A stretch of DNA of 64,000 bases from Babylonia areolata (GCF_041734735.1 NC_134895.1:18291025-18355024); one strand, 5' to 3'. Shown: positions 10,843 to 23,249, numbered from the stretch's first letter. Notes: a model not told the origin generated them from the letters alone. Numbers and translations: made by a program.

Positions 10843-10850
10843 CACACACG
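10205..10850. repeat. Cluster of (GA)n, (CA)n, (TA)n and (GT)n
   Basis: (GA)n near 10,216-10,241, (CA)n 10,323-10,376, (TA)n then (GT)n 10,663-10,722 and (CA)n 10,805-10,840. The coding-like segment at 10,389 lies between two of them. Confidence 0.9.
10389..10507 (+). other. Coding-like segment, unidentified
   Basis: Between microsatellites a 119-bp stretch reads open as MAEGIKYNSTQAAERNAGLD and onward to a GT after CTCAG. Base composition is more balanced than the flanks. It could be an isolated exon or part of a repeat; nothing adjacent supports either. Confidence 0.2.
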
Positions 10851-11048
10851 CATACATACCTTCTTGACAATCCCATGAGACTGAGTATCAAAGGCGCGAT
10901 TACAGTGTTCGAATTCCAACCGGGTTAATCTGATTTTGTCGTGCATTCACTACCTTCTGCCCACTGCGTTACAGTCAGAGCTGAAAATATATCAGCTGCA
11001 TACATAAATAACCAGAAGAATCCTCATTAAATATATAATCAGTGACTT

Positions 11049-11081
<33 letters not shown>

Positions 11082-11194
11082 TGTACACACACATACACAC
11101 ATATATATATGTATGTATATATATATATATATATATCTACAGAGAGTGAGAAAAAAAACCCCAAACAAGTACATAGATATCTCTCTCCATTCTT

Positions 11195-11510
11195 CCCTCA
11201 TCCACTCTCTCTCCGTACACACTCACACACACTCCCTCTCCACCACCAACCACCCTCATATCCACCCCTTTCCTATTCTCCGTTCCCCCCCACCCCCCTA
11301 CTCACCCTGTCCTACTCTCCCTCCCCCATCTTTCCCCCCTGCCCCCGTCCTACTCTCCAGTCCCCATCTCCCCCTATCCTACTCTCCCTTCCCCCATTGT
11401 CCCCCTTTCCTACTCTCCCTCCCTATCTCCACCCTGCCCTACTCTCCCATGCCCCCACCCCCTTCACACACCCCGCCCCCCTCCCTATCAGTTTCCCCGA
11501 CATATTTGAT
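11195..11510 (+). repeat. C-rich polypyrimidine minisatellite
   Basis: Over 300 bases of almost purine-free sequence in which CCTACTCTCC recurs about seven times at roughly 30-40 bp with runs of up to seven C. A candidate for unusual DNA structure (i-motif on this strand, G-quadruplex opposite). Confidence 0.85.
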
Positions 11511-11639
11511 ACAAATTTGACAGATAGAGATTCAGATTATTGCAGATCTCTCCGTGACCCTTTGTTATTTGTTTTTGTTTTGTTTTGTTTCTTACTGAGG
11601 TAAAAATATGCACTCACTGTCAAAACCTCCTACTGAGCA

Positions 11640-11729
11640 CACGCACGTGTACACACACACTCACACATATACACACACATACAATCGCACGCGCACGTGC
11701 ACACACACACACACACACACACATACTCA

Positions 11730-11792
<63 letters not shown>

Positions 11793-11827
11793 ACACACTC
11801 ACTCACTCACTCACACACACACACACC
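11640..11827. repeat. Long (CA)n with ACTC variants
   Basis: Nearly 190 bases of imperfect CA repeat with blocks of CACT and TCAC. Confidence 0.95.
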
Positions 11828-12075
11828 CTGAAGAGTGGTGAGTGTGTGATGTAGATAGATTTTTGTTTATTTGCTCATGTGTGCGCCTCTGTTTAAACCA
11901 CTGTTTATTAGATATATCATATTCAGTGCATGATAAGACGGTATCCTAAAGACTGAACAGAGATTTTGATCTCGATGAAGAATTTGACAGAGAGACAGGG
12001 GAGGGACGGAAATAACTCTGTGGCAATATTGGCTCCACAGGAGTGAATCTGGATTGAATATAAAATCAGTGACTT

Positions 12076-12168
<93 letters not shown>

Positions 12169-12343
12169 CATATATCTACAAAGAGAGAGAGAGGGGGAAA
12201 AAACAACAACTAACAAGTACATAAATATCTCCATTCTTCCCTAACCCACTCTCTCTCTGCGTACACACACACTTCCTCCCCCCCCTTTCACCCCGCCCCA
12301 TATCAATCCTTTTCCTACATTAATGTTTGGAGTCACTAAAACC

Positions 12344-12344
<1 letters not shown>

Positions 12345-12407
<63 letters not shown>

Positions 12408-12672
12408 GCATGTATGAATTCGTGTGTGGTTGAGTAAGTGGGTGTAAACTTGTGTGTGCGTGTGTTAGATAGTTAGATAGACAGACAGACAGAGATATAG
12501 AGAAAAAGAGAGAGTGAGTGAGTGAGCGAGTGTGTGCATATCAGTCTCTGTGTGTGCTCGGGCACCGGCACGTGCATGGGAGAGAGTGAGTGAGAGAGAG
12601 AGAGATAGAGAGAGAATATGTGTGCGCGTATGTGTGTGTCTGCACGGAATTAATAAATGTATTGACGGATCG

Positions 12673-12709
<37 letters not shown>

Positions 12710-13113
12710 GCACGCACGCACGCACGCATACTGGCACATTGGCACAGTCTACGTGTATAAGAGACAGACAGAAAGACAGAGAAAGAGACATAGAGAGATG
12801 GTCTGTCGATAGTGTATTAAGAGAGATCGAAAGGAGTCGGGTAGAGATAGATTGAATAAAATAATGAAAATTATTTGAATAATGGTGTCTATGTTTTTTT
12901 AGGGAGGCAAAAAATCTTTTGTTCATGATTCAGCGGCATTGAAGACACTCAGAGTGGTAGGTGGACAGTCAACACAGTCATCAAAAGAAAATTAAGCTGA
13001 ACAGCACGACTCAAGGCGAAGTTCGAGCTAATAACGCTGATAACAGAATAACACCCAGCTGTCCAACAGTTGGTTCCTGTCCCTGCCCACACACACTAAC
13101 ACATACACACACA

Positions 13114-13150
<37 letters not shown>
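12345..13150. repeat. Microsatellite cluster
   Basis: (GT)n 12,345-12,405, GA-rich 12,480-12,620, (CA)n then (CACG)n 12,674-12,727, GA-rich 12,765-12,850 and (TA)n 13,117-13,149. No gene recognised. Confidence 0.9.
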
Positions 13151-13152
<2 letters not shown>

Positions 13153-13269
13153 GAGAGAGAGAGAGAGCACTGAACAGTGAAATATATTTAATGTCATTGG
13201 CTGTACTAGATGACATGGAGTACAAATCAGAACAATAATGGTGAAAACAATGAAATACAAAATCGGATA

Positions 13270-13400
13270 TCGGAAAACAACAACAAAAAACACAAAACAA
13301 AAAAAACAAAAAAACAACAACAACAGCAACAAAAAAAAAAAAAAAAAAAAAAAACCGAGACAGAGAGAGAGAACAAGAACAAGAACAAAACTTTAATCTC
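13270..13400. repeat. A-rich tract
   Basis: CAAAA-type repeats and a pure A run of about 25 bases at 13,329-13,354, next to the 3' end of the minus-strand LINE fragment at 13,400; on the other strand it is a T run, so it need not be that LINE's own tail. Confidence 0.7.
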
Positions 13401-14545
13401 CAGGCCTCCGGCCCCTGAAAGAGGTCAAAAAGTACACAATATGGTGATCACTCAGCCACAACAAAATGTAAAATACGTACTAACTTAACCTGTAGAACAA
13501 AAGTGCTTCTCGTGCATAGTAAATTAATTCTAACTTTCATCATTGTTGTCACAGAATTCCTGTCGTATCTTCAGGGCATTAAATATATAAATGCAGAGTT
13601 TACGAATACTGTAGAACCATTCTTCAGCAAGTGAATATACGATTGACCTTCAGAGTTCAGATGTTTTTGCCGCCGTAGGTTATTGTAAAGGACACAATTG
13701 TTTATAAAATGGGTTTTCATCTTCGATCACATTACAACGTTTACATGCGTAATTTGAATTACATTTGAATGTTCTTCTAAAAAATGATCCATTTATTGGG
13801 AGGCAAACCAAGCCGTAATTTTACCAAACAGTCCCTAAAACACTTTTTATCCACATAGTCAAAATATTGCTCACACTGAAAACCAGTTTTAAACAGTCTG
13901 TAGTTATGATATATATATCTTTAGACATTACTGACTCGTCCCACTCCTGCATAAATATATCTTTCATTCTTTGCTTAAATAATGACAAAAATGTTTGCTC
14001 ACAACCAACGCCAGACATATCCAAACCCAAGTCTAAATAAAGTATTTTTTACTAAAGACACCCAGCATTTTTTTCCCCTTTCGTCTAAGTTAAACAACAT
14101 CAAATATGTCTGTCTGGGTAATCGGTGCACATTCATATTCAGCAACCTTAACCAGTACTTGATACACCTTGTTGCACTATTTATATACAGTGGATAACGT
14201 CCTAATTCGCCGTATGCAAACTTGTTTGGTACTCTAAGTGTTATGTTCAAAAAACGTTTACATGCAAAGGAACGAACCTTCTCAATATTACCAGGTCTGT
14301 TAAGACCGCACATCTCAGAAGCGTACAAAAGAATGGGTTGTACCTGAGCATGAAATATTTTGAAAAAACATCCTTTGGAAATATCATTCAGCTTCGTTAT
14401 ATATTTTATACAGTCAATGCATGCATGTTTGCCTTTTGCTGCTAAAATCCCTACTCCTTTGTTTATACTCATTTTTGTTGTAAAAACAAACCCTACATAA
14501 TTATATTCATTCACTACTTCTAGAGCATTTCCATGAGATTCCACT
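13400..14545 (-). mobile_element. LINE reverse transcriptase C-terminal fragment
   Basis: A 181-codon minus-strand open segment encodes YNYVGFVFTTKMSINKGVGI, LLYASEMCGLNRPGNIEKVR and CKRFLNITLRVPNKFAYGEL, the late part of a non-LTR reverse transcriptase; the end GFGYVWRWL and a second open piece (14,030-13,821) continue it with a break. No catalytic box remains. The same family appears, more decayed, at 5,960-6,830. Confidence 0.7.
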
Positions 14546-14584
14546 TTTCATATCTTCCCCAAAAGCCACCTTTTCGAAAAACCA

Positions 14585-14587
<3 letters not shown>

Positions 14588-14636
<49 letters not shown>

Positions 14637-15040
14637 CTGACAGAGGAGGGGAGAGTCAGAAAATAAGAGAGAGACATACAGAGAAGAGACAGAGACAAAG
14701 AGAGAATATGACAGAGTGGGGGAGAGACAGAGGAAGAAAATGAGAGAGGTAGAGAGACAGAGGGATGGAGAAAGAGAGAAAAAAAAACTGACAGAGAGAG
14801 AAGGGGGGGAGGGAAGAAAAAAATGAGAGAAAGAGAAAACGATGAGAGAGAGAGAATCTGAGAGAGACAGAGACAGAGACAGAGAATATGACAGAGAGGG
14901 GGAGAGACAAGGGAAGAAAATGAGAGAGATAGAGAGACAGAGCGAGGAAGAAAGAGAGAAGAAAAAACTGACAGAGAGATGGGGAGTTTGGGGGGGGGGG
15001 GGGGGAATGAGAGAGAGAAAGAAAGAGAGAGAGTGTGTGT
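14588..15040. repeat. Purine-rich (GA)n block
   Basis: About 450 bases of almost pure purine on this strand, starting with perfect (GA)n at 14,591-14,635, with internal repeated blocks containing GACAGAG and GAGAATATGACAGAG. Candidate triplex (H-DNA) former. Confidence 0.9.
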
Positions 15041-15589
15041 GTATGTGTGTGTTCCCCCGTATATGCACTGAGTCGTGATGAAAGCGTCTAAGTCCGTGGA
15101 AAATGGCCCGTGTAACAACTACAATACAAGGCAGAAGCGAGCCCACACAATAGCGGGCCCCAACACGTTACGCACTGCTGCTCAACTCTGAAGGCGGACG
15201 GTTGAAAGAAGAGAACACGTAACACATTGATCATTCCACAACACATCTTTGATCACGCAGAAAGCATCATCAGTCACAACTGTATACATACACGTGTATT
15301 TGCTAGTTGTTGTTTTTTTGTTGTTGTTGTTTTTAAAAAAAAAAATCTTTTTGAGAGGGATTAACGAGCCAGGGAAGTATCGACACGGGGGAGTATCGAC
15401 TTGGGGGAGTATCTAGCTGACCCCATCAGAGAGGGAGAGAATCAGAGAGAGGGAGAGAGTGAGGATCAGTCAGGGAAAGAGAATCAGACAGACAGACAGA
15501 CAGACAGAGAGAATCAGGCTGACAGCCGTGTTGAAAAAAAGACGTCTTCTTTCTTTTCTACTTTCCGTTACACGACTAACATCGAGTTG

Positions 15590-15700
15590 CTGTCGTGGTT
15601 CATGCATGCTGGGTATTTTCGTGTCTCCATAACCCGCCGAACGCTGACATGGGTTACAGGATCTTTAAACTTGAACTTGAAAAGATCAGTGTGTAGGCCT
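15590..15700 (-). mobile_element. SINE family A fragment
   Basis: Minus-strand middle part: CATGCTGGGTATTTTCGTGT and AACCCGCCGAACGCTGACAT followed by TACAGGATCTTTAA match the body of the copy at 9.5 kb in reverse complement. Confidence 0.7.
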
Positions 15701-15943
15701 CAGTATCTGGCCCATACGCTCCAACTATTACTGTTGCATGCGTGGGCATTTTAATGCAGGCCTACAAACTACCAGAGACACACTGGATCGTAGACAATTG
15801 AACTGCCTTTCCAGAAAGCGTCGAGCCTGCTTTTGAAACTGTTAACTGATGGGGCTGTGACCACTTCCTCAGGTAGGCTGTTCCAGGTGTTCACAACTCT
15901 CTGGGACATAGACACAAGAATTAGATATTAGTGTGTATGCGCA

Positions 15944-16110
15944 CGCAGAAGATCAAATACGCATGTTAAAGATCCTGTAATCCATGTCAGCGTTCGGTGG
16001 GTTAAGGAAACAAGAATATACCCAGCATGCACACCCCCGAAAACGGAGTATGGCTGCCTACATGGCGGGGTAAATAAAAAAAACCCAAAAAAACCGGTCA
16101 TACACGTAAA
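15944..16110 (+). mobile_element. SINE family A 3' fragment
   Basis: Plus-strand copy of the second half of family A: AAGATCCTGTAATCCATGTC, CATGCACACCCCCGAAAACG and GGTCATACACGTAAAA. The head is missing. Confidence 0.75.
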
Positions 16111-16174
16111 ATGTTACATGTCTGTCTGAGTGCGTATGTGTGTGCGTCTGAAATCTGATTGAATGACACAGGAA

Positions 16175-16332
16175 ACGAATGATGAGCGCCCAGTGGCAGC
16201 TGTCAGTCGGCTCTACCCAGGTAGGCAGCCTGTGGTGCAAATGTCCCCGTGTATATAAAGCGCTTAGAGCTTGGTCTCTGACCGAGGATAGGCGCTATAG
16301 AAGTATCCACATCAATCAATCAATCAATCTAT
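16175..16332 (+). mobile_element. SINE 3' end with (ATCA)n tail
   Basis: Ends GCGCTATAGAAGTATCCACA followed by an ATCA repeat. TATATAAAGCGCTTAGAGCT a little upstream resembles the 3' motif of the LINEs in this window, suggesting tail sharing between LINE and SINE. Confidence 0.6.
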
Positions 16333-16334
16333 GT

Positions 16335-18240
16335 CTGGGAGAAGTACCAGCCGCGTACTGCATGCCTGCACCTACCCTTGACCAGTATCAGCCGGGAGTG
16401 CCCCCAGGTGTCCCGATTGGTGTTTAGCTCGAGGCGAGGTCTGTCTGTACTGTAAAAACCATGCAGGTACTTATATACATCCGTAGCCGTGTTACCAAGT
16501 GGCTCTATTAGGGTACGGTACAAAAGAACTAACTAAATGATTGAACAAAAGGATAGACCAGAATTCCCGTGCACAGGCCAGGAACATATAGAGGCCAGTC
16601 ACAAATAGGGTTTTTCTATTGCGTTATTTACAATAGTTATGTAGAGAAAACTAAGAAGAAGACATAAGAAGAAAAGAACATAAAAGAGAAAACCTAAGAG
16701 AAGAACTAAGAGAAGAAGACATAACAAAGAGAAGACATAAAAGAGAAAACAAGAAGAGAAGATAGTGCCTGGAATGACACAAACAAATGTCATTTGCACA
16801 ACATGTTGGCACAAGTGAATAATAAAGCACATGTATACATATTACATGGAAAGACTTACCACTTGGTAATGCATATGTGTGAAGACCAAACACTGACATC
16901 AAACAACATTTCTAATACATGTAAATAGTGCAGTTAAAGTGATTGAAGCTATGCTGAATTAGTGAAAGAACACTGACAGTATAGATTAGGTAAAGCTTAT
17001 ACTGTGTCAAAGTGACTCAAATAAATCAGTTTATCATGTAAGTTGTAACACTATACTGGAGTAAGCTGTTTAGGAGAGAGCATGATAACTAAATTACAAT
17101 TAACAGACTGATACATATCAGGTGGTTTTAACCAATAACTGATATTAATTCAACACTATCTTGTAATCATGACAGAATACTACACACATTTTAGAGTACT
17201 GAGAATCAGTGAAACACCAACCTTCATCAGTGACAGCAAATGAGAAAGAACGCGTCATATGCACTCACTAGAATATTCTGGAAGAAACTATCTATGTCCT
17301 GAGACGTCATTGACTGTGACGTTAAGAAGAATCAAATGGAAGACTGCTATGAGCATACGACAACATGGCGATTTTCTATATCATAGCCGAGCTGTGACTA
17401 ACATGTCAAAGCAATAACTGAACAAAGCAATAACTTAACATACTCATATGAACACAAGTACTGTGTTGAACAATACAGTTTACAAATCAACGCATTCTAC
17501 ACACTAGTACTTACAGCGTTACGTAGCGAGATGTCAGCCGTTGTGGGAACACACACAACAAACACACTGTTTGGGACACAGCAAGAGAGAGAGCAGCTCT
17601 GGTCAGATGACTGACCAGGTATCAAATGACCACTCATCACTCATTGTGCCAATTTATGCAGGTTAAGCAGACCGCAGAGACAGTCACGTGTGCTGCAAAC
17701 AGATCGACACTAATCTGGCCAAATCTGACAACAACTGTGTTTCTTACAAGGTGTTCAGTGATAGATTTCTAAATGATTCTTGAACCGATTTACGTCGGAT
17801 AAGTTGCAAAAGAAAGAGCTCAACGCCTACTTTCTGATGAGTATAAAATGAAGTGTTGTTTATTGAAGATGAATTTATAATCTTAATTTAAGTCACCTGA
17901 ACACGGTCAGTTTTAATGAGCTTGTCGCTGAAAATTACAAACTGTGTTAAATCAGTTTAACGTAGGCAAGCATAAATGGAATAGACTTAAAGATGGAATT
18001 GCGATGATTCTGCCAGTATATAATACTTGCAGTTTATTGATCCGACAAAAGAGATATTAATTAATTACAGTAGAGCAGAAACACAGATTAAAGCTCAACC
18101 AATAGCGTACTGCAACGTGACACTGGTCGAGCCGTGAGTAGGTTGTCTGGCGAGGACAAAATGATGTAAGTGGCTTGGCGTTCAAACTGAGAGTTATGTC
18201 ACACAATCTGTGCGCAGGTTAGTTGGGAAAAACGTCGTCT
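16335..18240. other. No feature recognised, 16.3-18.2 kb
   Basis: About 1.9 kb of AT-rich sequence without microsatellites, apart from a purine-rich AAGAAGA stretch at 16,650-16,760. No open frame of note, no tRNA-like head and no match to other parts of the window. Confidence 0.6.
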
Positions 18241-18244
18241 GATG

Positions 18245-18725
18245 TAGCTTGTGTGTGAGCAGTTTCGGAGCAAGCATAGCACGCTTGGTCACACATCAAT
18301 CATGTCACCTCGTTTCCTTTGGTGCTCTATGCTTGGTAATTGCAGGTGGGCCAGTCTTTCTTTATATGGTTTATCTTTGATGCAGGCCAACAGCTTAGTG
18401 GCTCTACACTGCACATCCTCAACTTTGGAGCACAATGTCTTATGATGGTGCTGCCATACCCAGTGTCCATATTCCAGAATTGGTTGGACGAAGCTTTTAC
18501 ACAACTGAATGAAAAGATCTGGGCTCAGGAAATCGAACGTTCGTCGAATAATTCCCACCACTTGGTTAGCCTTTCTTGTTGTTTTACCGACATGTTCTTT
18601 GAAACACAGGTCCTTGTCGACGAAGATGCACAGGTCTTTTTCAACTGCACTCTCTTGTAGCCGGACATTGTACTCCTCGTCCCTAGTCCCTTTCATGTAG
18701 TACTCTGCCTCAGATTTTTTCGTCC
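18245..18725 (-). mobile_element. LINE reverse transcriptase C-terminal fragment
   Basis: A 135-codon open minus-strand segment with KDLCIFVDKDLCFKEHVGKT, FVQPILEYGHWVWQHHHKTL and the terminal LQLPSIEHQRKRGDMIDV motif, typical of CR1/Jockey-like reverse transcriptases. It is truncated at both ends; a minus-strand SINE lies immediately beyond at 18,750. Confidence 0.8.
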
Positions 18726-18751
18726 CTAGTTTCAGAACATGGCATTGCGTG

Positions 18752-18918
18752 CGTATACACAGAAGGGGGTTCAGGCCCTAGCAGGTCTGCACATATGCTG
18801 ACCTGGGAAATCGGAAAAATCTCCACCCTTTACCCACTAGGCGCCGTTGCCGTGATTCGAACCCGGAACCCTCAGATTGAAAGTCCAACGCTTAAGCCAC
18901 TCAGCTACTGCGCCCGTC
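18752..18918 (-). mobile_element. SINE family A head and body
   Basis: Minus-strand copy ending in the tRNA-like head (reverse complement TAGCTGAGTGGCTTAAGCG, B box GGTTCGAATCA). Truncated in the middle of the body. Confidence 0.8.
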
Positions 18919-19394
18919 AGACACATGATAATTATACATGCATCACTACCGCTTTTAGCTAATAAACTACTTCGCATCATCAACAATTTCATAAAGTCGA
19001 ATTTTGTGTGTGTGTGTCTGTGCGTGCGCGTAGAAGTGTGTGTGTTTATTTTTCCATCTCTAATTACTTGTTGCTAGTCCTTATTCTGAAAACAGTTGAA
19101 TGTGTCACGGTTGCCTGCTATCAAGCTCCATTTCAGACTGTCACTGCATGGACTGTACATTTCATTTGTGCATCTCTGAACAAAGGAAAAGTCATGTTCA
19201 TATAATGAATAGATTGGAGACAGGAAGGGCTGACCAGTGCCATTCTGTTCGTTGTATGTCAATTTTCACACCACTCACTCAATAATTCATTTATACAGAC
19301 AGTAGTCATGCTGATCTTCAAACACAGGTCTGTAGAAGCGTTCCTCATTAGCTGGTGAGCTGAGACAAAGTATGCCTTACTGGTTCTCAGCTGG

Positions 19395-19710
19395 GTAAAA
19401 CATAAGCCAGGTGTGGTTCTTCCAGTTGTTGCGTTGTTACAGAGTCGGTTAGGCATTGGCTCGATTCCAGATCCTATGTTCACCAGTGATCAGGGTTCGA
19501 GGCCCAGTTTCTGTACAGTGTTGTGTCCTTGGGAATGGAACTTTACTCTGATTTTTGTCACTCCATCTGGCTTGGGCAGTGAAAATGGGTATGTGACTTC
19601 GGTCAGCAAAGGTTTAAATGGTGTAGGAGAGAACTGGGTCCCATCTGCCTGTGTCAAGCCTGACACAGCCCTGTTGTCTGTAAAAGGCTTTTTGACCTAT
19701 AACTTTTAAC
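19395..19710 (+). mobile_element. SINE-like element, family C
   Basis: The tRNA-like words GATCAGGGTTCGAGGCCCAG, then TTGTGTCCTTGGGAATGGAA and TGTGACTTCGGTCAGCAAAG form the arrangement typical of invertebrate tRNA SINEs. Single copy in this window, so family status is inferred. Confidence 0.5.
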
Positions 19711-20189
19711 CAATCAGTTGTTGCATTTCCCTTGCAATGTCTTTACATTTGAGTTGGTGGCCATCCTAATGGCTTGAGATTATCTTGTTCAATTACCAAA
19801 GATGGTAAGTAGGCCAATTCCTTTTTTGTGTTATTCTCAGTATAAATGTTGCCTCTTTTGCAGAATAACCAGTTTTATTGTTCAAAATTAAGCTTTTGTT
19901 AAAAGAATAACCACAAGAGAAGACTGGAAATAAGCGTTCATAACACTCCCTACACTACTATGAGTCATAACCAATGCAGGGTCTCCTCTCGAATGTGGCC
20001 TCTGGCATCTAAGCATTAATAGCTTCTTATGGACTGCTAGCCCTGGGTCTGTGGCAGACGAAACAGAATATGGCTGTGTATGGGTACTTGTCTTGGGATA
20101 TGAGCGGCATGGGAATAATGGCACTGAATGTGTAGGATGGTGGAATAACAAACAAACAAAAAAAACTTGCTCAAGTTATCTCTTGATCA

Positions 20190-21905
20190 ATCAAGTAATA
20201 ATAGTAATAATAAAATTTTATTTTTATATAGCGCTATAATACAAGCACAAGCAAGCTCTAAGCGCTTTACAATTCAGTACCTAAAGTGAAACAAGAAAGC
20301 ATATAAAAAGTAGTAGAAACATAAAACAGAATCATTAATATTATAAAAACACAATGCATTAAACTCACAAAGTAACATACTATCAATACTACAACTGTTA
20401 CATTCCAACACTCACACTAACACACACGCACAGACACACACGATTAAACGGCTGAGATGGCAGCAATTTTCACTTAAAATGCATACATGTAAAAAGGAAC
20501 ATAATTGTAATCTGCATGCCACAGATTTTGTAAAAATTGTAAAATAAAATTTAGGATAGAAAAGGTAAGAAGGGTAAAAATCGGGTCATTCTCCCTTTTG
20601 AACCACACCACCCCCATTCTCTACTCTCCCATCACACACACTCACATTGGCATGAGCCTGGGACAACAGCACTATTTGAGTTATGACAAGTATTTTTTAA
20701 AGAGATAAGTTTTAAGATTTGCTTTAAGGGTAGATAGATGAGTTGTTTGTCTGACAGCAATAGGCAGAGAATTCCAAGTTGTTGGGCCGAAGATGGAAAA
20801 AGACCGCTTTCCACAGGAGTTAAGGAAGTATCAGGGAAGTTAGCTGGGAGGAATCAAGAGATCTCAATATTCTGTTTGGCAAGTATGGGTTAACAAGCTC
20901 AGAAAGATATGAGGGTGTGGTATCACAATTCAGGCACTGAAAGCATAGACAGGCAACTTTATATTCAATTCTGGCTTTAACAGGCAACCAATGAAGTGTC
21001 CGCAGGAGAGCAGTAGCGCTCTCTCTCCGACCTTTTAGGACGAGTAGAGCTGCACTCTTCTGTATTTTCTGGATCTTGTAGAGTTTATCATTGGGAAGGC
21101 CAGCTAAGATCGAATTACAATAATCTAGGCAGGATAAAATGAAGGCAACAGCAAGTTTGTTGGCGGCATCAACAGACAGGAAGGGGCGGAGTTTACTAAT
21201 CTTACGAAGCTGAAAGTAAAAAACTTTACACAGGTGGTTCACTTGAGTTTCCATCATGAGAGATGAATCGAGGTAAAAACCAAGATTGCAGACAGAACTA
21301 GAAAAAGAAATTTCTATGCCAGAACAAATGATAGATGTTGTATTTATCTGCTTGAGCTTATTTTTATTAACAGTCAACACAAGTTCTGTTTTGTCATCAT
21401 TCATTTTTAGTTTGTTTTGTTTCATCCACTTTGCTACATTTTCTATACCAGTTTTAAATTTAGAAGCTAAACATGGAATTTCAGAGGGAATAGTAGACTC
21501 ATGCAGTTGAGAATTGTCAGCAAAGAGATGATGGTGAGGTAGACTGCTGGATGATCAAACTTGTTGTGTGTACATTGTAAAGAGTACAGGTCCCAGAACG
21601 GAACCTTGTGGTACCCCATATCTGAGCACAGACTGGTTTCCATTTACAAGGACAGAGTGTGTGCGACCTGATAAGTAGAAATGAAACCATTTCAGAACAG
21701 TACCATTGAGTCTGAACACAGACCACAACCTTCTGACCATAATGTCATGGTCTATTGTGTCAAATGCTGCAGAAAGGTCCAGCAGTGACAGAATGGATAC
21801 CTTACCTGCATCGGATGCTAACAACAGGTCATTGACCACACATAATAAGGCTGTTTCCATGCTGTGCCTCTTTCTGTACGCTAACTGAAATGGCTCCAGG
21901 AGACT
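20190..21905 (-). mobile_element. LINE (CR1/L2-like), 5'-truncated
   Basis: Minus-strand reverse transcriptase: 21,905-21,550 encodes AFDTIDHDIMVRRLWSVFRL, the [18 protein letters not shown] turn, then a break; 21,425-20,820 encodes MNDDKTELVLTVNKNKLKQI, the thumb, YCNSILAGLPNDKLYKIQ and LLRTLHWLPVKARIEYKVAC to the C-terminus. The YADD-box portion falls around the break. The 3' end (20,215-20,240) has the TATATAGCGCTATAA motif next to AT-rich microsatellite. Lies downstream of the thioredoxin gene. Confidence 0.82.
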
Positions 21906-22489
21906 GTGGATCTCAAAGTGTTAAGCTGGCCAAGCACAATACGTTATAGAACTTACTTTCCAAAGTAACGAAGTCTGTTGGTGAAAGTCATAACCTCTGT
22001 GACTTGTACCGAGGTAAAATCACATGTGATACACATACCTGGTTATGTGTTTGACATGATGATGCAAGCAGGGATGCACTTTTCATATTTTCCATTGAAT
22101 ATTTTCTAATTGCCTTTCTTTTCAGCTTTTTTTTTTGTTTTTCATTGAACAATATTTGATAGATCATAACTGAAACTTGCAAATGCTTGATAGAAAAACC
22201 AGACTTGTGAAGAACTTGTCAAAATTTGGCAATACTTGTAACAGAAACTCGCAAATACTTGATAGAAAAGCCTGAAATGTGATGTACTGGAGTCAAATCA
22301 TCAACATTCTCACAGCATTTTTTTTCATGCTGCTCCCCCTCCTGCCATTCAGCTCACTTTTCCACACTCAATATGGCAGATCCACACCAGCTGGCACCTG
22401 TGATGTTGGACCATACTAAATAAAAACATAATTCAAACTGTATGTTTTACACAGACTAGCATTTAAATACACACACACACACACACACA

Positions 22490-23186
22490 GAGTTGATTAC
22501 AGCAGATTTTTATTGTGTTCATTCATGAATTGAGGGAGATGACAAAGATATCAGGCCAGGAACTTAGTTCAAAATCTTCGAACACTACAAGTACAAGGTG
22601 GAAGATTTGTTGTCAGCTCTAAATGTTGTGTTGCCTTTTCTATGCATCTGCAGGTTGACTAGAGATTAAACAAAGTTCATTCATGATTACCCGTGATGTA
22701 AACAAAGAATGCCTTCTAAAGAAAATATGTAAAGATCTACTTAATTATCTCATTAAGTTATGTCAACAAAATATGACTGTGTCAGCACATAATTCTGTGG
22801 CACAAGTCTTAAGTTTTTAAAATCTCAACACGTGAATTGGGAGCATTAAAGACTTACGTGATTTTTTTTTTCTCTTTTAAAAACATCTTATTTTCAAAGT
22901 TAAATCACATGGATGTGAATCCTCAGTACAAGGTGACACCCAGGTGGCATACGTACATATCTCACTGTAGCACATCATGCATATCTCTTCACAGGTATTA
23001 GTTGTTCTTTTTTATTTTCTTTCTTGAAGTTGTGCATTTACTTCCACATGAAAGCATTTCTATTTCCCCTTCAAGATCACTGAATATAAATGACTGTTTT
23101 TTTCCCTCAAAAACAAAAGTCTCCTGCACACAATTACAATGGAACTAAGCAGGAGACTTGGTCCAAGTGGATGCAAAGGTCAGCGC
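22490..23186 (-). promoter_or_regulatory. Thioredoxin 3' UTR with candidate poly(A) signal
   Basis: About 0.7 kb of AT-rich, non-coding sequence follows the thioredoxin stop. A canonical AATAAA on the minus strand lies at 22514-22509. A short (CA)n at 22,471-22,490 sits just beyond it. I chose this signal because it is the first perfect hexamer I noticed; the cleavage site itself is not determined. Confidence 0.5.
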
Positions 23187-23249
23187 TCACTTATTGGCAT
23201 TGATCTTGGCCTCCAGATTGTCTGCATTGGCTCCTATCAGTTCATCCAC
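23187..23249 (-). CDS. TXN: Thioredoxin coding exon 5 and stop
   Basis: This 63-nt exon encodes [20 protein letters not shown] and TGA, the C-terminal helix of thioredoxin. The acceptor is TTGTTTCAG|. The 3' UTR follows towards 22,500. Confidence 0.92.
   Translation of the reverse strand: MDELIGANADNLEAKINANK

Larger units (their letters stand above)
10985..12310. repeat. Pair of diverged segmental repeats with CA/TA cores
   Basis: 10,985-11,260 and 12,045-12,290 share the order ATCAGTGACTTAAACACACA, (CA)n, (TA)n, TATATCTAC, GAGAGxGxGxxAAAAAA, AACAAGTACATA, CATTCTTCCCT and CCACTCTCTCT. They are about 1.06 kb apart, with a polypyrimidine block and a long (CA)n between them. Confidence 0.8.

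Noticed and set aside
11109-11854. Several overlapping open frames of 77-164 codons
   Set aside because: They are translations of (CA)n and C-rich repeats, all His/Thr or Pro/Ser/Leu runs, without any gene-like feature.
14520-15146. 208- and 177-codon minus-strand open frames
   Set aside because: These are Ser/Leu translations of the purine-rich (GA)n block.
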